Source: Streptococcus mitis
GTDB lineage: Bacteria; Bacillota; Bacilli; Lactobacillales; Streptococcaceae
Reading direction: 5' to 3'
NCBI RefSeq assembly: GCF_002005545.1
Contig: NZ_LBMT01000001.1
Span: 1,014,301-1,078,300, forward strand
DNA: 64,000 nt
The notes below the pieces were generated by a model. It was not told the DNA's origin and did no database searches. It saw only the letters and a list, made by a program, of their open reading frames with translations. Position 1 is the first letter of the stretch, and every line of letters starts with the position of its first letter. Position numbers and translations under genes: made by a program. Positions 44,490-53,563 of this stretch are shown in pieces.

Positions 44490-45119
44490 ATGTCAAAGCA
44501 CTATAAACTTGTATTTTATAGCCGTATCTTCTTGTTTCTAGCGGCTTTTACGGGAGTTTATCTTGAAATCGCCAAGCATGGTGGATTTGGAATGCTGCTC
44601 TATTATACGGTTCTGTCCAACCTCTTAGTCGCGATTTTTACGCTCTATCTTCTAAAGATTATGAGCCGTTTAGGTGAAAACTGGCAAAGGCCCAGCCTCT
44701 TGCGTCTAAAAGGTGGGGTCACCATGAGTATCATGATTACCTGTGTGATTTACCATTTCCTCTTAGCGCCCATTGCGACTAATTTCTATACACTAGAAAA
44801 TTTCCTTTGCCACTATATCGTTCCCCTCTGGTTTTTAGCGGATACCCTCTTTTTTGACAAACAGGGTCAATACAAGATTTGGGATCCAGTTGTGTGGACG
44901 ATTTTGCCCTTGCTGTATATGATTTTTGCTCTTTTCAATGGCTTGGTACTGAAACTTGATGTTCCTAATTCTAAGGTCAGTCCCTTCCCTTACTTCTTTT
45001 TGAATGTGAACAAGGGTTGGGATGTCGTGTTCAAGTGGTGTCTGATTATCTTTGTTGCCTATATGGTGGCAGGATTTATCTTCTACTTTATTAAGCAAAT
45101 CAAGAGAAAATCATCCTAA
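44490..45119 (+). CDS. Pr6Pr family integral membrane protein
   Basis: A 209-residue protein with six predicted helices. The pattern LSNLLVAIFTLYLL, YHFLLAP and the HYIVPLWFLADTLFFD stretch are those of the Pr6Pr/FAR-17a-like group, whose bacterial function is not known. It is in an operon with the phnA-like gene. Confidence 0.82.
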   Translation: MSKHYKLVFYSRIFLFLAAFTGVYLEIAKHGGFGMLLYYTVLSNLLVAIFTLYLLKIMSRLGENWQRPSLLRLKGGVTMSIMITCVIYHFLLAPIATNFYTLENFLCHYIVPLWFLADTLFFDKQGQYKIWDPVVWTILPLLYMIFALFNGLVLKLDVPNSKVSPFPYFFLNVNKGWDVVFKWCLIIFVAYMVAGFIFYFIKQIKRKSS

Positions 45120-45190
45120 GACACAAGGGATTCATTTTCGAGTTTAAGAAGGAGTCTATACACTAAAGAGGCTTCTTCTTTTCTTGCTTG

Positions 45191-45206
45191 TTTGATAACT
45201 ATCAAA
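45191..45206. promoter_or_regulatory. Perfect 16-bp palindrome before the MFS gene
   Basis: TTTGATA-AC-TATCAAA stands 40 bases before the start codon, a typical place for an operator. The regulator is not identifiable here. Confidence 0.5.
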
Positions 45207-45245
45207 AGAGACAGAAGATTAAGAGAAAATATAGAAAGAGATTTC

Positions 45246-46397
45246 ATGAAACAATTTTTAGAACGGGCCAGTATTTTGGCTCTCTCCCTCGTTTTGATTA
45301 CATCCTTTTCCATCTCGAGTGCCCTGCCAGCTATGTTTGACTATTATCAAGGCTATCCTAAGGAACAAATTGAGCTCTTGGCGAGCTTACCTTCCTTTGG
45401 AATCATGATTATGTTATTACTAAATGGTTTCTTAGAAAAAATATTTCCTGAGCGCTTACAGATCAGTTTGGGATTGCTGATTTTATCACTGAGCGGGACG
45501 GCTCCCTTCTGGTATCAAGCCTATCCTTTTATCTTTGGAACACGGATTCTTTTTGGTTTGGGTGTTGGGATGATTAATGCCAAGGCCATTTCCATTATCA
45601 GTGAACGTTATCAAGGAAAAACACGAATTCAGATGCTAGGGCTACGCGGTTCTGCAGAGGTTGTTGGGGCTTCTCTCATTACCTTGGCAGTCGGCCAGTT
45701 GTTGGCCTTTGGTTGGACAGCTACTTTCCTAGCCTATAGTGCTGGATTTTTGGTGCTGATCCTTTATTTGCTCTTTGTTCCTTATGGAAAGGAAAAGAAA
45801 GAAGTCAAGAAAAAAGAGAAGGAAGCAAGTCGCTTAACTCGGGAAATGAAAGGCTTAATTTTTATCCTAGCTATTGAAGCGGCGGTTGTAGTTTGTACCA
45901 ATACGGCTATTACTATTCGTATTCCAAGTTTGATGGTGGAAAGAGGACTTGGAGATGCCCAGTTATCTAGTTTTGTCCTTAGTGTCATGCAGTTGATTGG
46001 GATTGTGGCTGGTGTGAGTTTTTCTTTCTTGATTTCTATCTTTAAAGAGAAACTGCTCCTCTGGTCTGGTATTACCTTCGGCTTAGGGCAAATCGTGATT
46101 GCCCTGTCTCCATCCTTGTGGGTGGTAGTGGCAGGGAGTATTCTGGCTGGTTTTGCCTACAGTGTAGCCTTGACGACGGTCTTTCAACTGGTCTCTGAAC
46201 GAATTCCAGCTAAACTTCTCAATCAAGCAACTTCATTTGCTGTATTAGGCTGTAGTTTCGGAGCCTTTACGACCCCATTTGTTCTAGGTGCAATTGGGTT
46301 ACTAACTCACAATGGCATGTTGGTCTTTGCCATTTTAGGCTCATGGTTGATTGTAACCTCTATCTTTGTCATGTACCTACTTCAAAAGAGAGCTTAG
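45246..46397 (+). CDS. Major facilitator superfamily transporter
   Basis: A 383-residue transporter with 12 predicted helices and the loop 2-3 region replaced by FLEKIFPERLQ. The central cytoplasmic loop is very basic (KEKKEVKKKEKEASR). The CynX/nimT-like drug or anion group is possible, but the substrate is unknown. I start at 45246 (MKQFLERAS), where AAAGAGAT precedes; the frame extends 18 codons upstream through the palindrome. Confidence 0.87.
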   Translation: MKQFLERASILALSLVLITSFSISSALPAMFDYYQGYPKEQIELLASLPSFGIMIMLLLNGFLEKIFPERLQISLGLLILSLSGTAPFWYQAYPFIFGTRILFGLGVGMINAKAISIISERYQGKTRIQMLGLRGSAEVVGASLITLAVGQLLAFGWTATFLAYSAGFLVLILYLLFVPYGKEKKEVKKKEKEASRLTREMKGLIFILAIEAAVVVCTNTAITIRIPSLMVERGLGDAQLSSFVLSVMQLIGIVAGVSFSFLISIFKEKLLLWSGITFGLGQIVIALSPSLWVVVAGSILAGFAYSVALTTVFQLVSERIPAKLLNQATSFAVLGCSFGAFTTPFVLGAIGLLTHNGMLVFAILGSWLIVTSIFVMYLLQKRA

Positions 46398-46458
46398 GAT
46401 TGATTCCTAAGTTTTTCTTTCGGTATTTTTGTACCCAGACAATATTTATTTTAGACCC

Positions 46459-46487
46459 TTGTTTACAGATTGTTTTCTTGATAAAAT
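46459..46487 (+). promoter_or_regulatory. Promoter giving a leaderless truA mRNA
   Basis: TTGTTT and an extended -10 (TGA then TAAAAT) are 17 bases apart. Seven bases separate the -10 from the truA ATG, and no ribosome site exists. Confidence 0.72.
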
Positions 46488-46494
46488 AGAAGTT

Positions 46495-47244
46495 ATGACA
46501 AGATATAAAGCAACTATTTCCTATGATGGTTACGCCTTTGCTGGTTTTCAGCGCCAGCCTCATGCTCGTAGTGTTCAGGAGGAAATTGAAAAAACCTTGA
46601 CCAGGTTAAATAAAGGGGGAGCCATTACTGTTCACGGTGCTGGTAGGACAGATAGTGGGGTTCATGCCCTGGGACAGGTGCTTCATTTTGATCTACCTTA
46701 TCAGATGGATGAGGAGAAGCTTCGTTTTGCTTTGGACACCCAGTCTCCTGAAGATATTGATGTGATTTCAATTGAGCTTGTGGCAGATGATTTTCATTGC
46801 CGTTATGCCAAGCATAGCAAGACCTATGAGTTTATTGTGGATAGGGGCCGTCCTAAAAATCCGATGCGCCGTCACTATGCTACTCACTTTCCCTATCCGC
46901 TTGATGTGGATCGGATGCAGGAGGCTGTTAAGAAATTAGAAGGAACCCATGATTTTACCGGTTTTACAGCCTCTGGGACTAGTGTAGAGGATAAGGTTCG
47001 CACCATCACAGAAGCTAGTCTTAGGGTTGATGAGACAGGCCAGTTTTTGATCTTTACCTTTTCAGGAAATGGTTTCTTGTATAAGCAGATTCGCAATATG
47101 GTGGGGACACTGCTCAAAATCGGCAACAACCGCATGCCAGTAGAGCAGATTGACCTCATCTTGGAGAAAAAGGACAGGCAGCTTGCAGGTCCCACTGCAG
47201 CACCAAATGGTTTGTATTTAAAGGAGATTCGTTATGAAGAATAA
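46495..47244 (+). CDS. truA: tRNA pseudouridine(38-40) synthase
   Basis: A 249-residue enzyme that converts U38-U40 in the anticodon stem-loop to pseudouridine. The catalytic Asp is in [11 protein letters not shown] near residue 52, with the end motif [11 protein letters not shown]. The start at 46495 gives the family's N-terminus ([12 protein letters not shown]); the upstream TTG extension runs over the promoter. Its end overlaps the next gene by 11 bases. Confidence 0.96.
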   Translation: MTRYKATISYDGYAFAGFQRQPHARSVQEEIEKTLTRLNKGGAITVHGAGRTDSGVHALGQVLHFDLPYQMDEEKLRFALDTQSPEDIDVISIELVADDFHCRYAKHSKTYEFIVDRGRPKNPMRRHYATHFPYPLDVDRMQEAVKKLEGTHDFTGFTASGTSVEDKVRTITEASLRVDETGQFLIFTFSGNGFLYKQIRNMVGTLLKIGNNRMPVEQIDLILEKKDRQLAGPTAAPNGLYLKEIRYEE

Positions 47245-48007
47245 TCGTATTTTAGCACTTTCTGGGAATGATATTTTTAGTGGTGGTGGTTTGTCCGCGG
47301 ATTTGGCTACCTATACCTTGAACGGCTTGCATGGCTTTGTAGCAGTGACTTGTTTGACAGCCTTGACAGAAAAAGGGTTTGAAGTCTTTCCAACTGACGA
47401 TACCATTTTTCAACATGAATTAGATAGCTTGTGTGATGTGGAGTTTGGGGGAATCAAGATTGGTCTTCTACCAACTGTCAGTGTAGCTGAGAAAGCATTG
47501 GACTTTATCAAACAACGCCCAGGAGTGCCTGTGGTTCTGGATCCTGTCTTGGTCTGCAAGGAAACACACGACGTAGCAGTTAGTGAACTCTGCCAAGAAC
47601 TGATTCGCTTTTTCCCTCATGTCAGTGTGATTACGCCTAACCTTCCAGAGGCAGAATTACTAGCAGATCAAGAGATTAAAACCCTTGAAGATATGAAAAC
47701 TGCAGCACAGAAATTGCATGACTTAGGAGCGCCAGCAGTCATTATCAAGGGAGGCAATCGCCTTAGTCAGGACAAGGCTGTGGATGTCTTTTATGATGGA
47801 CAAAACTTTACATTCTTAGAAAATCCTGTCATTCAAGGGCAAAATGCTGGTGCAGGTTGTACCTTTGCCTCTAGCATTGCCAGTCACCTAGTCAAAGGTG
47901 ATGAACTTTTACCAGCAGTAGAAAGCTCTAAGGCTTTCGTTTACCGTGCCATTGCACAAGCAGATCAGTATGGAGTAAGACAATATGAAGCAAACCAAAA
48001 CAACTAA
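47234..48007 (+). CDS. Pyridoxine kinase / hydroxymethylpyrimidine kinase-like
   Basis: A 257-residue ribokinase-fold enzyme of the PdxK/ThiD group. It shows [27 protein letters not shown] and the late [12 protein letters not shown] with the catalytic Cys/Asp-type anion hole. It most likely phosphorylates pyridoxal or pyridoxine to the active coenzyme, because it overlaps an ECF transporter gene of vitamin type. Thiamin precursor kinase is the alternative. Confidence 0.86.
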   Translation: MKNNRILALSGNDIFSGGGLSADLATYTLNGLHGFVAVTCLTALTEKGFEVFPTDDTIFQHELDSLCDVEFGGIKIGLLPTVSVAEKALDFIKQRPGVPVVLDPVLVCKETHDVAVSELCQELIRFFPHVSVITPNLPEAELLADQEIKTLEDMKTAAQKLHDLGAPAVIIKGGNRLSQDKAVDVFYDGQNFTFLENPVIQGQNAGAGCTFASSIASHLVKGDELLPAVESSKAFVYRAIAQADQYGVRQYEANQNN

Positions 48008-48446
48008 AATCGCCCTTGTATCCCTATTAACCGCCCTTTCTGTGGTTCTAGGCTATTTCTTAAAAATTCCAACACCGACAGGCATTCTAACTCTTTTAGA
48101 TGCGGGTGTCTTCTTTGCTGCCTTTTACTTTGGTAGTCGCGAAGGGGCTGTAGTCGGAGGATTAGCAGGTTTCTTGATTGACCTCTTATCAGGCTATCCT
48201 CAGTGGATGTTCTTTAGCTTGGTCAACCATGGCTTGCAGGGATTTTTCGCAGGATTTAAAGGAAAAGGTCAGTGGCTAGGCCTTATCTTAGCAACGATTG
48301 CCATGGTAGGGGGTTACGCCTTGGGTTCTACATTGATGAATGGTTGGGCAGCAGCTCTACCAGAAATCCTACCAAACTTCATGCAAAATATGGTAGGGAT
48401 GATTGTAGGATTTATCCTTAGTCAAAGTATCAAGAAGATAAAGTAA
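47985..48446 (+). CDS. ECF transporter substrate-binding (S) component
   Basis: A 153-residue membrane protein with five or six helices and the S-component pattern [33 protein letters not shown] and GFLIDLLSG. It captures a vitamin and works with the shared EcfAAT energising module encoded elsewhere. It overlaps the B6-type kinase by 23 bases, which suggests pyridoxine or a pyrimidine as ligand, with kinase trapping after import. Confidence 0.88.
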   Translation: MKQTKTTKIALVSLLTALSVVLGYFLKIPTPTGILTLLDAGVFFAAFYFGSREGAVVGGLAGFLIDLLSGYPQWMFFSLVNHGLQGFFAGFKGKGQWLGLILATIAMVGGYALGSTLMNGWAAALPEILPNFMQNMVGMIVGFILSQSIKKIK

Positions 48447-48477
48447 AAAGTTAGCTGTTCGAGCTAACTTTTTTTGT
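48446..48477 (+). terminator. Terminator after the ECF gene
   Basis: AAAGTTAGCT and AGCTAACTTT pair over GTTCG-type loop bases; TTTTTTT follows. It also sits downstream of pepQ. Confidence 0.88.
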
Positions 48478-48483
48478 ATAAAT

Positions 48484-49566
48484 TTAATCAAAATAAAGCA
48501 AGTCTTTGCTGGTGCTTGTAAAGAGGTCAAAGCCATCTTTGGTAACAACACCACAGTCTTCGATACGGACACCGACTTTACCAGGGATATAGATACCTGG
48601 TTCAACAGAGAAGCACATGCCTTCTTCGATAACCATGTCGTTTCCTTCCATGATAGATGGGAACTCGTGGACATCCATACCGATACCGTGACCAAGACGG
48701 TGGTTGAAGTACTCACCGTAACCAGCTTTTTCGATGACCTCACGGGCAGCGCGGTCCACTTCATGGGCAGTCACACCTGGCTTGATAAAGTTAAGAGCAG
48801 CTTGTTGGGCTTCAAGAGTCAAGTTGTAAATATCTTTCTTGAATTGGTCTGGTTTGCCAACAGCGACTGTACGAGTCATATCTGACGCATAGCCGTTGAC
48901 TAGAACACCAAGGTCAAAGAGGAGAAGAGCATCATTTTCAACCTTATTAGCTGCTGGAATACCGTGTGGATTTGCAGCATTATCACCAGTCAAGACCATG
49001 GTATCAAAACTCATTTCATAGCCTTCACGCTTCATAGCAAAGTCAATTTGGGCGATGATATCTGTCTCAGTCTTATCAAGAGAAATATTGTCAAAACCAA
49101 CCTTAACAGCCTTGTCCGCATAGAGACCTGCAACCATCATTTTTTGCACTTCATCAGCTGATTTGATGAGGCGCATGCGTTGGATACGAGGAGTGAGGTT
49201 TTCAAACTCAGCAGTTTCAAAGACTATTTTCAAGCCATGATATTTGGTCAAGATGAGATTGTCAAACTCAACAGCGACACGTTTGAAATCAAGCTGTGGA
49301 AGAGCATGTTTCATTTTTTGCCATGGATTTTCAGAATCCACATAGCCCACAACTGGGAAGGAAACAGTGCTAGTAGCACGTTCAACTTCAAGGGCTGGGA
49401 CAAAGAGGAGGGGTTCTTGATCTGCTAGGACAAAAAGGAACATTTGGCGTTCATGGGGATCACTGTAAAAGCCAGTGAGGTAATTGATTGTGACGGGGTC
49501 AGATACGACAGCGACGTCTAGTTTTTCTGATTCAAGATATGTTACGATTTGTTGTAATTTAGACAT
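48484..49566 (-). CDS. pepQ: Xaa-Pro dipeptidase
   Basis: A 360-residue M24 metallopeptidase that splits X-Pro dipeptides in the cytoplasm. After an N-terminal creatinase-like domain, the pita-bread domain shows the metal ligands in LLFDLGVLVNGYASDMTRT, HRLGHGIGMDVHE, FSVEPGIY and GVRIED. AAGGT precedes the start. It is transcribed alone. Confidence 0.95.
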   Translation of the reverse strand: MSKLQQIVTYLESEKLDVAVVSDPVTINYLTGFYSDPHERQMFLFVLADQEPLLFVPALEVERATSTVSFPVVGYVDSENPWQKMKHALPQLDFKRVAVEFDNLILTKYHGLKIVFETAEFENLTPRIQRMRLIKSADEVQKMMVAGLYADKAVKVGFDNISLDKTETDIIAQIDFAMKREGYEMSFDTMVLTGDNAANPHGIPAANKVENDALLLFDLGVLVNGYASDMTRTVAVGKPDQFKKDIYNLTLEAQQAALNFIKPGVTAHEVDRAAREVIEKAGYGEYFNHRLGHGIGMDVHEFPSIMEGNDMVIEEGMCFSVEPGIYIPGKVGVRIEDCGVVTKDGFDLFTSTSKDLLYFD

Positions 49567-49643
49567 ATGCTACCTTCTTTCTACTCCTCTATTTTGGCAA
49601 AAAATGAGAGAAAATGCAAGGGAGAAGGGTAAAAGAAAAGACA

Positions 49644-49676
49644 AAAAGAACTCCGACAAGATAACGGAGTTCTTTG
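49644..49676. terminator. Terminator of murT-gatD
   Basis: AAAGAACTCCG and CGGAGTTCTTT pair over a nine-base loop between gatD and pepQ. Confidence 0.88.
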
Positions 49677-49693
49677 ATATCATTTTCCTTTGT

Positions 49694-50476
49694 TTAAGAA
49701 AAGTTAGCCTTGCTTTTGACGTCGCTATATTCTTCAGCGATTTCTTGGCTGAGAATGTCCTCATAGGCAGGGAGTTGGATGTCCTGACCGTATTTCTTCT
49801 TGAGGGCAGTAGTGACCAGGCGATAAGCTAGATTGGCATTACGAGAGAGGATAGGCCCGTGGAAGTAGGAACCAAAGACATTCTTATAATGAACCCCTTC
49901 GCCGACTTTTTCTTCGTTATTTCCATTTCCATAGACAACCTGTCCCAGTGGTTTTTGGTCATCAGAGAGGAAGGTACGGCCCTGGTGATTTTCAAATCCA
50001 TAATAGGTTTCATTGAAATCTTCATTGTGAATCTTGATGTCCCCGATAAAACGGTTATTGGTCTGGTTGAGCGTGTAGTGGCCCATGACACCTAGACCTT
50101 CGATACGTCTCCCTGAAGCTTCAACATAATATTGACCCAATAGTTGGAAACCACCACAGATAGCGAGAACCACACCGTCGTTTTGGATGTAGTTGTCAAT
50201 GCTCTCTTTTTTAGAAGGTAGGTCGTCTGCAATAATACTTTGTTCAAAGTCTTGACCGCCACCGAAAAAGGCAATGTCGTAGTGATTTTCATCAAAGTTA
50301 TCATGGAGAGAAACGATATCAACCGTCACATGGGCTCCCAGTTTTTCAGCCACATACTTGAGCATGAGGATGTTTCCATTGTCCCCGTAGGTATTCATGA
50401 GGTTACCGTAGAGGTGGGCAATGTTGAGCTGATAGGGGTAATTGCCAGCTTTTGAGGAAAGTGAAGTATAAACCAT
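49694..50476 (-). CDS. gatD: Lipid II isoglutaminyl synthase, glutamine amidotransferase subunit GatD
   Basis: A 260-residue class I amidotransferase that releases ammonia from glutamine for MurT. The nucleophile Cys107 is in [11 protein letters not shown] and the His206 in GSYFHGP. Together with MurT it amidates the D-Glu of lipid II, which is essential in pneumococcus and affects cross-linking and beta-lactam sensitivity. Its ATG overlaps the murT stop codon by one base. Confidence 0.95.
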   Translation of the reverse strand: MVYTSLSSKAGNYPYQLNIAHLYGNLMNTYGDNGNILMLKYVAEKLGAHVTVDIVSLHDNFDENHYDIAFFGGGQDFEQSIIADDLPSKKESIDNYIQNDGVVLAICGGFQLLGQYYVEASGRRIEGLGVMGHYTLNQTNNRFIGDIKIHNEDFNETYYGFENHQGRTFLSDDQKPLGQVVYGNGNNEEKVGEGVHYKNVFGSYFHGPILSRNANLAYRLVTTALKKKYGQDIQLPAYEDILSQEIAEEYSDVKSKANFS

Positions 50477-51819
50477 TAGTTCATCTCCTTTCTAACAATC
50501 TGACGACTAGCCAGCAGTTCGCGGAATTCAAGCATAGCAGTATAGGTAGCCAGAATATAAGCATGCTTGCAGTCTTGGTTCTCAATGGTCTTAAGAACTT
50601 GTTCCAGACTACTTGTTTCAGTGATTTTCTCAGCTGGATAGCCTGTTACTCGTAGACGACGAGCGATTTCAGAATGACGAACACCGCCAGCGTTGATTTC
50701 AGGGATGTCCATGTCAGTGATTTGTTCAAAATCAGCATCCCAGATCCAGCTGGTATCAATTCCGTCTGCATAGTTAGCGTTAAGGAGGACAGATAGGCTA
50801 AATGGATAAGGTGCTAGTTTAATCATTTCGATAGCTTGGGTCGCACCGACTGGATTTTTAATTAAGACAAGGGTACATTCCTTGTCACCGATATGGAAGG
50901 TTTCTTGGCGTCCAAAGACAGCACGGCTCTTGTCAAATCCCTGCTTGATGAGTTGTGAATCTGCACCAAGGAAACGGGCGATGGCAACCGCAGCTAGGGC
51001 GTTGTAGATATTGTAGAGACCACCGATTTGAATACCGTATTCTTGTCCGTCAATGACAAAGCGAGAGCGATTGTTGGTCAACTCAACTAGTTCTGTCAAA
51101 CGATAGTCGAGATCAGGACGTTTACATCCGCAGCCTTCACAGATATAGGCACCCAAGTTTGCATAGGTATTATGCTCATATTTGAGGATGCCTTGGCAGT
51201 CAGGACAGAGAATCCCTTCTGTATTATAGTGAGCCAGCTGGGCTGGCCCTTTCTCCAAGTCAAAACCAAAATACTCTACAGGATTTGGAATAGCTGGCTT
51301 GTAGAAAAGTGGACTGTCTCCATTAAGGAGAACAGTGGCAGTAGGTACCTTACGAATAGCATCCAAAATCATCTTGTAAGTTGTGTAAATCTCGCCATAG
51401 CGGTCCATCTGGTCACGGAAGATATTCGTAATGACAAAAAGGCTTGGCTGGATATAGTCACAGATACGAGATAGACTAGCTTCATCGATTTCTAGAACGG
51501 CAATATTTTTCCCAGTTTTAGAAGATTTGGCTGTTAAGAAGGTTGTCGCAATTCCTGTAATCATGTTGGCACCGCTTGGGTTGGTCAGAACTTGACCATA
51601 GACCTCTTTTAAAATGCCGACAGTGAGGGCAGTTGTCAAGGTTTTCCCGTTGGTTCCAGTGACCACGACAATCTCGTAGTTCTTAGCTAGGTTTTGTAAA
51701 ATATCTTTATCAAATTGAAGGGCGACTTTTCCTGGGAGCGTACTTCCTCGGCCAAGACGGCTTAAAACGAAGTGGGAAGAACGCCCAGCTAGGAGGCCCA
51801 AAGTAGTTTTTAAGTTCAT
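50476..51819 (-). CDS. murT: Lipid II isoglutaminyl synthase, Mur-ligase subunit MurT
   Basis: A 447-residue Mur-ligase-like protein that activates the lipid II glutamate with ATP. The ATP motif is GTNGKTLT near residue 57. A four-Cys zinc ribbon typical of MurT is inserted near 205-230 (CPDC, then CEGCGC). The C-terminal domain recruits GatD. It is the first gene of the two-gene operon; GatD follows with a one-base overlap. Confidence 0.95.
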   Translation of the reverse strand: MNLKTTLGLLAGRSSHFVLSRLGRGSTLPGKVALQFDKDILQNLAKNYEIVVVTGTNGKTLTTALTVGILKEVYGQVLTNPSGANMITGIATTFLTAKSSKTGKNIAVLEIDEASLSRICDYIQPSLFVITNIFRDQMDRYGEIYTTYKMILDAIRKVPTATVLLNGDSPLFYKPAIPNPVEYFGFDLEKGPAQLAHYNTEGILCPDCQGILKYEHNTYANLGAYICEGCGCKRPDLDYRLTELVELTNNRSRFVIDGQEYGIQIGGLYNIYNALAAVAIARFLGADSQLIKQGFDKSRAVFGRQETFHIGDKECTLVLIKNPVGATQAIEMIKLAPYPFSLSVLLNANYADGIDTSWIWDADFEQITDMDIPEINAGGVRHSEIARRLRVTGYPAEKITETSSLEQVLKTIENQDCKHAYILATYTAMLEFRELLASRQIVRKEMN

Positions 51820-51871
51820 GTTTCTATTATATCATAAAAGAGGGAAAAGACAGATTTGAGATTTCGCAGAA

Positions 51872-51898
51872 GTAAAAACAGCCCACAGAGGGCTGTCA
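51872..51898 (-). terminator. Terminator of the flavin disulfide reductase gene
   Basis: On the minus strand ACAGCCC and GGGCTGT pair, followed by TTTTTAC. Confidence 0.82.
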
Positions 51899-51917
51899 GT
51901 TAAGATGAGATTTCAAC

Positions 51918-53234
51918 TTAAATCGCAAACAAGTCATTCAAATTCTCAGCCAAGGTTGGGTGAGTGAAGATTTGTTTTGTGAAGTAAGTGTAAGGAATCT
52001 TATTGTCCATAGCAACAGTGATGATGTTGATGATTTCTTGAGAACCTTCTGAGAAGATGCTTGCTCCAAGAATTTCTTTTGTTTCAGTATTAACCACAGC
52101 TTTGAAGGCTCCACGAAGGTCTCCGTTTACGTGACCACGAGGCATAGCTGCAACAGGGATTTCTTTCACTGCGTATGGAAGTTTCAAATCAGCCGCTTGG
52201 CTTTCAGTCAAACCAACTTGTGAAAGTGCAGGTGTGATGAACATAGTATTTGGTACATTGAGACGGTCTTCAAGTGTGTAGCTGCCATCTCCAGCAAGGT
52301 AGCTGTAAACAACACGGAAGTCATCAAGTGAAATGTAAGTAAATTGAAGGCCACCGTTAACATCCCCAACTGCAAAGACACCAGGAACGTTTGTTTGACA
52401 ATGTTTGTCTACTTTAATAGCACCACGTTCAGTTAGTTCAATATCTGTATTTTCAAGTTGAAGTGGTTCTACATTTGGTTTGCGTCCAGTTGCGTAAAGA
52501 AGGGCGTCGAAACGGTAAGTTTCATTTTCAGTCACGACGAGCACTTGGTCACCGTCGTTTTTGATTTCAGTAGTACGGATGTTTTGAAGCAATTCAATAC
52601 CGTCTTCTTCCATGTATTGTTTAGCAAGAGCTGCGATGGAAGGTTCTGCACGAGGAAGGAAAGTATCCAAGGCATCTAGGACTGTAACCTTGCTTCCAAG
52701 TTTGTTGTAAAGACCAGCAAATTCAAGACCGATATTTCCACCACCAAGGACTCCAAGTTTTTCAGGCAATTTGTCCAAGTTTTGGATACCTGTTGAGTCA
52801 AAGACGTTTTTGCTTGTAGCAAGTCCAGGGATTGGCAAGATGTTTGAAACAGCACCAGTGTTGATGACGATAGTTTCAGCAGTCAGTTCTTTCTTTTCAT
52901 CACCAGCTTGGATTTCGATGACTTTATTTGAAAGGAAGTGAGCTTCCGCATCAAAGATATCCACGCCTGTACCAGCAACAGTCGCATAGTTTTTACCGTT
53001 AAGGCGACCAGTGATCGTGTTTTTGGTAGCAATGACTTCTTCAAAAGGCAAGTCTTTCTCAGCAGCAACTAGCAAAGTTTTAGTTGGGATACAACCGATG
53101 TTGATACAAGTTCCACCGTACATAGCTTTGCTACGTTCAACGAGGGCAACTTTTTTGCCAGCTGAAGCCAATTTACCAGCTAGTGTTTTACCAGCTTTAC
53201 CAAATCCGATAACGATTAAATCATAAGTTAACAT
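51918..53234 (-). CDS. har: Flavin disulfide reductase, hypothiocyanous acid reductase (Har/RclA-like)
   Basis: A 438-residue pyridine nucleotide-disulfide oxidoreductase. The redox pair is Cys43 and Cys48 in GGTCINIGCIPTK, the second nucleotide site is GGGNIGLEFAG, and the C-terminal HPTLAE carries the catalytic His. Pneumococcus has a close homologue in the same neighbourhood shown to reduce hypothiocyanous acid, the oxidant made by lactoperoxidase in saliva and airways. The family call is certain; the substrate follows from that homology. A GGAGG site stands upstream. Confidence 0.85.
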   Translation of the reverse strand: MLTYDLIVIGFGKAGKTLAGKLASAGKKVALVERSKAMYGGTCINIGCIPTKTLLVAAEKDLPFEEVIATKNTITGRLNGKNYATVAGTGVDIFDAEAHFLSNKVIEIQAGDEKKELTAETIVINTGAVSNILPIPGLATSKNVFDSTGIQNLDKLPEKLGVLGGGNIGLEFAGLYNKLGSKVTVLDALDTFLPRAEPSIAALAKQYMEEDGIELLQNIRTTEIKNDGDQVLVVTENETYRFDALLYATGRKPNVEPLQLENTDIELTERGAIKVDKHCQTNVPGVFAVGDVNGGLQFTYISLDDFRVVYSYLAGDGSYTLEDRLNVPNTMFITPALSQVGLTESQAADLKLPYAVKEIPVAAMPRGHVNGDLRGAFKAVVNTETKEILGASIFSEGSQEIINIITVAMDNKIPYTYFTKQIFTHPTLAENLNDLFAI

Positions 53235-53563
53235 TTAGAGTTCCTCCTATTCGAATTTCATTCTAGCACAAGAAAAAAACTTTTGCACAATTCTGCTACG
53301 CTTTAAAAAAGTTTATGAAATAGTGGAAATTTCATCCTCATTTTCTCAGAAAAATCGTTTACATGACTTTATCGATGGATTGGGCTATCTTTTGCTTCTC
53401 TCTTGTGTTATACTAGATAGGTTGCAAAGAAAACAGTACTTTTCTTTTGTGGAAAAGAAGCAACACGATTTTATATCCAGTATATGAAAATACGTCATAA
53501 AAAGAAAAGTATAAACTAAGTCCTATAGGGTGGCTTCGCACCACCTTTAGAAAGAAGAATAAC
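53235..53563 (+). promoter_or_regulatory. Promoter and long 5' leader of the DEAD-box helicase gene
   Basis: An extended -10 (TGT then TATACT at 53409-53414) gives a leader of about 145 bases. It holds two hairpins, CTTTTC/GAAAAG near 53441-53460 and GGTG-GCTTCG-CACC near 53529-53543. Long structured leaders are common in cold-shock and RNA-helicase genes. Confidence 0.55.
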
